This document shows positions 60,894 through 64,000 of a stretch of DNA of 64,000 nt, piece by piece. Each line of letters starts with the position of its first letter. Position 1 is the stretch's first letter. The stretch lies in contig NZ_CACSJA010000025.1 of the NCBI RefSeq assembly GCF_902706035.1, positions 1-64,000 of the forward strand. The letters run 5' to 3'. The DNA is from Pantoea sp. 18069. Lineage in GTDB: Bacteria; Pseudomonadota; Gammaproteobacteria; Burkholderiales; Burkholderiaceae_C. The notes beneath the pieces were generated by a model. It saw only the letters and a list, made by a program, of their open reading frames with translations, searched no databases and was not told the DNA's origin. The translations under genes and the position numbers were made by a program.

Positions 60894-61883
60894 ATGAACA
60901 CCTCTCCCGCTTTTTCCGCCCCGGCCCATTTCTTCCGTCCCAGCCAGTCGCAGGCCGTCGTCGTCGGCGGCGGCACCATGGGGGCCGATGTGGCCGTGGT
61001 GCTGGCGCGCGCGGGCTGCCGCACCACGGTGGTCGAGACCACCACGCAGCGCCATGCGGCGCTGCGCGCCCAGGTCGCGCTGGGCTTGCGCCAGCTCGGC
61101 GCCGAAGACCAGCTGTGCCACCTGGCGATCGCCAGCGAACTCGAGGCGCTTGACTGGGCGCAGATCGACCTGGTCATAGAGTGCATTCCCGAACGCCTGG
61201 AACTCAAGCAGGCGCTGTTCGCCCGGCTGGAAAAATGCGCGCGCGCCGATGCGCTGCTCAGCAGCAACAGCTCGAGCTTTCCGATCTCGGCGATCGCCCA
61301 GGGCCTGGCCACGCCCGGGCGCATGGTCGGCCTGCACTTCTTCATGCCCGCGCACCTGACACCGCTGGTCGAAGTCGTCTCGGGCGAGCACACCGCGCCC
61401 GAAGCCGCGGACAACCTCTACAGCTTCATGCGCCAGTGCGGCATGGTGCCGGTGCGCGTCAAGAAGGACTTGCCCGGTTTTCTCGCCAACCGGCTGCAGC
61501 ATGCGCTGGCGCGCGAAGCGTTTGCACTCATCGACGCCGGCATTGCAACGCCCGAAGACGTCGACGCGGCCGTGCGCTTTGGCTTTGGCTTTCGCTTCCT
61601 GGCCGCGGGCCCGGTGCTGCAGCGCGACCATGCGGGCCTCGAAGTGCACTGTGCGGCCGGCGCCACCATGTACCCGTCGCTTGCGGCCAACCATGTGCCC
61701 GCGCAATGCCTGTCCGAGCGCGTGGCGCAGGGCAAGTTCGGCATGAAGACCGGCGAAGGCTTCTTCACCTGGACACCCGAGTCAGCGGCCGCCGAAAAGG
61801 CGCGCTACCAGAACCTGCTGCTCGCCGGCCTGGACCTGCTCGCGCCCGAGCTGCCCCCCGTACAAGACGCCGCCCAGGCCTGA
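60894..61883 (+). CDS. 3-hydroxyacyl-CoA dehydrogenase family protein
   Basis: 329 residues from ATG 60894; a TTG three codons upstream is also in frame. NAD-binding fold 'AVVVGGGTMGADVAVVLARAG' near residue 22, then 'DLVIECIPERLELKQALFAR' and 'SNSSSFPISAIAQGL', 'GLHFFMPAHLTPLVEVV' with the catalytic His region, and the helical C-domain 'LPGFLANRLQHALAREAFAL'. It oxidises 3-hydroxyacyl substrates, perhaps carnitine-like acids given the BKACE partner 5 bp downstream. Its first bases were copied into the chimera at 26828-26936. Confidence 0.92.
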   Translation: MNTSPAFSAPAHFFRPSQSQAVVVGGGTMGADVAVVLARAGCRTTVVETTTQRHAALRAQVALGLRQLGAEDQLCHLAIASELEALDWAQIDLVIECIPERLELKQALFARLEKCARADALLSSNSSSFPISAIAQGLATPGRMVGLHFFMPAHLTPLVEVVSGEHTAPEAADNLYSFMRQCGMVPVRVKKDLPGFLANRLQHALAREAFALIDAGIATPEDVDAAVRFGFGFRFLAAGPVLQRDHAGLEVHCAAGATMYPSLAANHVPAQCLSERVAQGKFGMKTGEGFFTWTPESAAAEKARYQNLLLAGLDLLAPELPPVQDAAQA

Positions 61884-61888
61884 TTCCC

Positions 61889-62701
61889 ATGACACATTCC
61901 CTGATCGTCACCGTGGCCCCCAACGGGGCCTACAAGCAACCCGCCCAGCACGCTGCCCTGCCCATCACGGCCGAGACACTGGCCGACACCGCCAAGGCCT
62001 GCCTGGATGCCGGCGCGGCCATGCTGCACATGCATGTGCGCCACCCCGACGGCCGCCACCTGCTCGACGCCCATGCCTACCAAGAGGCCACGGCCGCCGT
62101 GCGCCGCGCCGTGGGCCGGGAACTGGTGGTGCAGATCACCACCGAAGCCGCCCAGGTCTACCAGCCGCCGGTGCAGATGGCCGTGGTGCGCGAAGCCCGG
62201 CCCGAAGCGGTGTCGGTGGGCCTGCGCGAACTGCTGCAGCCCGGCGTGAGCGAGCGGGACCTGCAGGATTTCTTCCAGTGGCTGGTCGCCAACGAGGTCA
62301 TGACCCAGGTGATTCTTTACGACACCGCCGATGTCGCGCACTGGCAGCGGCTGCGCGCCAGCGGGGTGGTGCCGCACGCCAAGTGGTTTGTGCTGTTCGT
62401 GCTGGGCCGCTACGCGGCCGGGCAGACGTCCAGCCCCACCGACCTGCTGCCGTTTCTGGCCGCCGATGACGGCGCCCACCCCTGGGCCATGTGCGCGTTC
62501 GGCGCGCAGGAAAACGCCTGCGCGATCGCGGCCGCGGCGCTGGGCGGCCATGTGCGCGTGGGTTTTGAGAACAACCTCCATCTCAAGGACGGCAGCCTCG
62601 CGGCCGACAATGCCGCGCTGGTGCGCCAGGTCGCGCAGGGCGCGCAGGCCTTAGGCCAGCGGCTGGCCAGCGCGCACGAAGTCCGCGCGCGTTTCCTCTG
62701 A
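61889..62701 (+). CDS. BKACE-family beta-keto acid cleavage enzyme (DUF849)
   Basis: 270 residues. 'IVTVAPNGAYKQPAQHAALP' opens the TIM barrel, 'AGAAMLHMHVRHPDGRHLLD' carries the zinc-binding His-x-His, and 'GGHVRVGFENNLHLKDG' the conserved Glu. BKACE enzymes condense a beta-keto acid with acetyl-CoA to give a CoA ester and acetoacetate. The pairing with a 3-hydroxyacyl-CoA dehydrogenase suggests catabolism of a carnitine- or amino-acid-derived keto acid. Its 3' end overlaps the convergent GntR gene by 51 bp. Confidence 0.92.
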   Translation: MTHSLIVTVAPNGAYKQPAQHAALPITAETLADTAKACLDAGAAMLHMHVRHPDGRHLLDAHAYQEATAAVRRAVGRELVVQITTEAAQVYQPPVQMAVVREARPEAVSVGLRELLQPGVSERDLQDFFQWLVANEVMTQVILYDTADVAHWQRLRASGVVPHAKWFVLFVLGRYAAGQTSSPTDLLPFLAADDGAHPWAMCAFGAQENACAIAAAALGGHVRVGFENNLHLKDGSLAADNAALVRQVAQGAQALGQRLASAHEVRARFL

Positions 62702-63403
62702 ACCCGGCTCGTCGCGCGCAATCGCATGGCCATGCACCAGCAGATAGGCGTCGCGCGAAGGCAGCAGATGCGCGCGGCACAGCGCCACCAGCTGCGCGCG
62801 CGCGCCCGCCTCGAGCGCGTCGATCAGCGCATGGTGCTCGGCGCGCGAGCGCTCGCGCTGGGCCGGCGTGGTCATCGCGCCAAAACGGATCGCATGCGTG
62901 CGGCGCGCGTACTCGCCTATCGCCTGTACCAGCACCGCGCTGCCGCACAGGCCGAAGAACGCTTCGTGAAACGCCTTGTTGCTGCGAAAGACACCGCGCA
63001 CATCGTTGGCCTGGACGGCCGCGTCATGCGCCTGCTGCAGCGCGCGCAGCGACTGCACGGCCTGCGGACTGGCGGGCAGCGCCATGCGCTGCGCGGCCTG
63101 GGTTTCAAGCAGGATGCGCATTTCGTAGAGCTCGATCACTTCCTGCGCGCTGAAGTGGCGCACCAGCGCGCCGACATTGCGCTTGCGCTCGACCAGGCCC
63201 ATGCGTTCGAGCAGCGCCAGCGCATCGCGCACTGCATGGCGCTTGGCCGCAAAACGCGCGATCAGCTCGTCCTCGATCAGCCGCTGGCAGGGATGCAGGC
63301 TGCCCAGAACGATGTCTTCCTCGAGCGCATGCGCAATATGTTCGGCCACCGCCGCCACCGGGGCCGCGGCCCCGGCGTGGCTCTGCACCTGCTTGTCCAT
63401 CAT
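62651..63403 (-). CDS. GntR-family regulator (FCD type)
   Basis: 250 residues from ATG 63403, or ATG 63400 one codon later. Winged helix at about 15-80: 'CQRLIEDELIARFAAKRHAV' and 'LLERMGLVERKRNVGALV'. The FCD effector domain (about 95-225) has 'LYEMRILLETQAAQRMALPA', 'NKAFHEAFFGLCGS' and 'EHHALIDALEAG', with His spaced as metal ligands. The 3' end overlaps the BKACE gene by 51 bp on the opposite strand. It may control the BKACE unit or the IlvD-like gene; no clear operator was seen. Confidence 0.9.
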   Translation of the reverse strand: MMDKQVQSHAGAAAPVAAVAEHIAHALEEDIVLGSLHPCQRLIEDELIARFAAKRHAVRDALALLERMGLVERKRNVGALVRHFSAQEVIELYEMRILLETQAAQRMALPASPQAVQSLRALQQAHDAAVQANDVRGVFRSNKAFHEAFFGLCGSAVLVQAIGEYARRTHAIRFGAMTTPAQRERSRAEHHALIDALEAGARAQLVALCRAHLLPSRDAYLLVHGHAIARDEPGSEETRADFVRAGQPLA

Positions 63404-63409
63404 CAACAC

Positions 63410-64000
63410 TCAACTCCGTGGCACGCTGCCCTTGTGCTCGACGGCAGCCAGAAAATCAAAATCCGCCCCCCGGCCGGCCTGGGTCACGGTCTTCAGGAAC
63501 AGGTGCTGGTAGCCGCGCGCGGCCGTCGGCTCCTGCACGGGACGCGCCGCGCGGCGCGCCTGCAGCTCCTGCTCGGACACCAGCCACTCGATGCGGCGTT
63601 CGCGCACCGACAGCCGGATCCGGTCGCCATTTTGCACCCAGGCCAGCGGGCCGCCCACGGCGGCTTCGGGCGTGACGTGCAGCACGATGGTGCCGAACGC
63701 CGTGCCGCTCATGCGGCCGTCGGAAATGCGCACCATGTCCTTGACGCCCTGGGCCGCGAGCTTCTTGGGAATCGGCAGGTAGCCGGCTTCGGGCATGGCC
63801 GCGCCCTTGGGGCCTATGTTCTTGAGCACCAGGACGTCGTCGGCCTGCACGTCGAGAGCGGGGTCGTCGATGCGGTTGGCAAGGTCCTGGGCATTCTCGA
63901 ACACCACGGCCCGGCCTTCGTGCTCCATCAGCCGCGCGTCGGCCGCCGACTGCTTGATGATCGCGCCTTCGGGCGCGAGGTTGCCGTAGAGCACGGCAAT
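63410..64000 (-). CDS. IlvD/Edd-family dehydratase, C-terminal part (5' end outside window)
   Basis: The frame is open to the window edge. The visible ~196 residues are the C-terminal beta-barrel of the family: 'NLAPEGAIIKQSAADARLM', 'AGYLPIPKKL', 'RISDGRMSGTAFGTIVLHVTPEAAVGGP'-like core (conserved SDGRMSG) and 'VQNGDRIRLSV'. The family includes dihydroxy-acid dehydratase and sugar-acid dehydratases, all Fe-S enzymes. The C-terminal extension after 'SEQELQARRAA' and the neighbouring GntR regulator suggest a sugar-acid or catabolic enzyme rather than the biosynthetic ilvD, but the iron-sulfur Cys region lies outside. Confidence 0.88.
   Translation of the reverse strand: MAVLYGNLAPEGAIIKQSAADARLMEHEGRAVVFENAQDLANRIDDPALDVQADDVLVLKNIGPKGAAMPEAGYLPIPKKLAAQGVKDMVRISDGRMSGTAFGTIVLHVTPEAAVGGPLAWVQNGDRIRLSVRERRIEWLVSEQELQARRAARPVQEPTAARGYQHLFLKTVTQAGRGADFDFLAAVEHKGSVPRS

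Overview
The window looks like chromosome from a GC-rich betaproteobacterium of the Burkholderiales, most likely Comamonadaceae (Comamonas, Delftia or Acidovorax type). Supporting signs are a trimeric porin of the Omp32 kind, beta-proteobacterial gene neighbourhoods (ubiH-dsbC, hydantoinase/oxoprolinase clusters, BKACE with 3-hydroxyacyl-CoA dehydrogenase), strong GC bias at third codon positions, and abundant TonB receptors. No phage, integrase, transposase or CRISPR array was found. Genus assignment is inference.

Region 1 (1-9229, + strand) holds the 3' end of a giant repetitive Ig-like/VCBS-type adhesin, then four tightly packed genes: a TolC-like outer-membrane lipoprotein, a periplasmic adaptor, a GAF-like/membrane/HlyD adaptor, and a fusion of a PqqD-like domain, an intact M50 (site-2) metalloprotease and a HlyD-like domain. 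No ABC ATPase and no RTX repeats are visible. This looks like a dedicated export or surface-display module of unusual composition and is the best candidate here for a poorly described system.

Region 2 (9536-26326) is mostly housekeeping and accessory chromosome: a stress-type small protein, a PA2169-family protein, a TonB siderophore receptor, a ketoacyl-ACP synthase divergent from a TetR regulator with two palindromic operators, an MFS exporter, a fasciclin protein, a zeta-toxin module, ychF, a porin, a UbiH-family hydroxylase, dsbC, an M61 peptidase and an enoyl-CoA hydratase. Two identical tRNA-Met genes follow (26400-26694), then a chimeric gene remnant.

Region 3 (28952-40671, all on the - strand) is a heme-acquisition island. 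In transcription order it runs: ECF sigma, FecR-like anti-sigma, STN-domain TonB heme-type receptor, PKD lipoprotein, hemophilin-like secreted protein, Slam-type outer-membrane exporter, heme oxygenase, TPR protein. Fur-like boxes lie upstream of the sigma gene and upstream of the hemophilin-like gene. Iron loss would activate the sigma factor; the receptor would signal through FecR; the hemophore would be exported by Slam; imported heme would be opened by heme oxygenase.

Region 4 (40933-57274) has a hyuA-hyuB-hyuB hydantoinase/oxoprolinase operon with a family-5 substrate-binding protein. A SiaABCD-type switch/c-di-GMP cassette follows, with an extra REC-GGDEF-EAL phosphodiesterase. Beyond it, on the opposite strand, are the permease and ATPase genes of a peptide/nickel-type ABC importer.

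Region 5 (57443-64000) has nikR, a perfect 27-bp NikR-like operator, a TonB receptor and a DUF4198 periplasmic protein, which together make a nickel-uptake unit. After it come a 3-hydroxyacyl-CoA dehydrogenase, a BKACE enzyme, a GntR regulator and the 3' part of an IlvD-family dehydratase that runs off the window.
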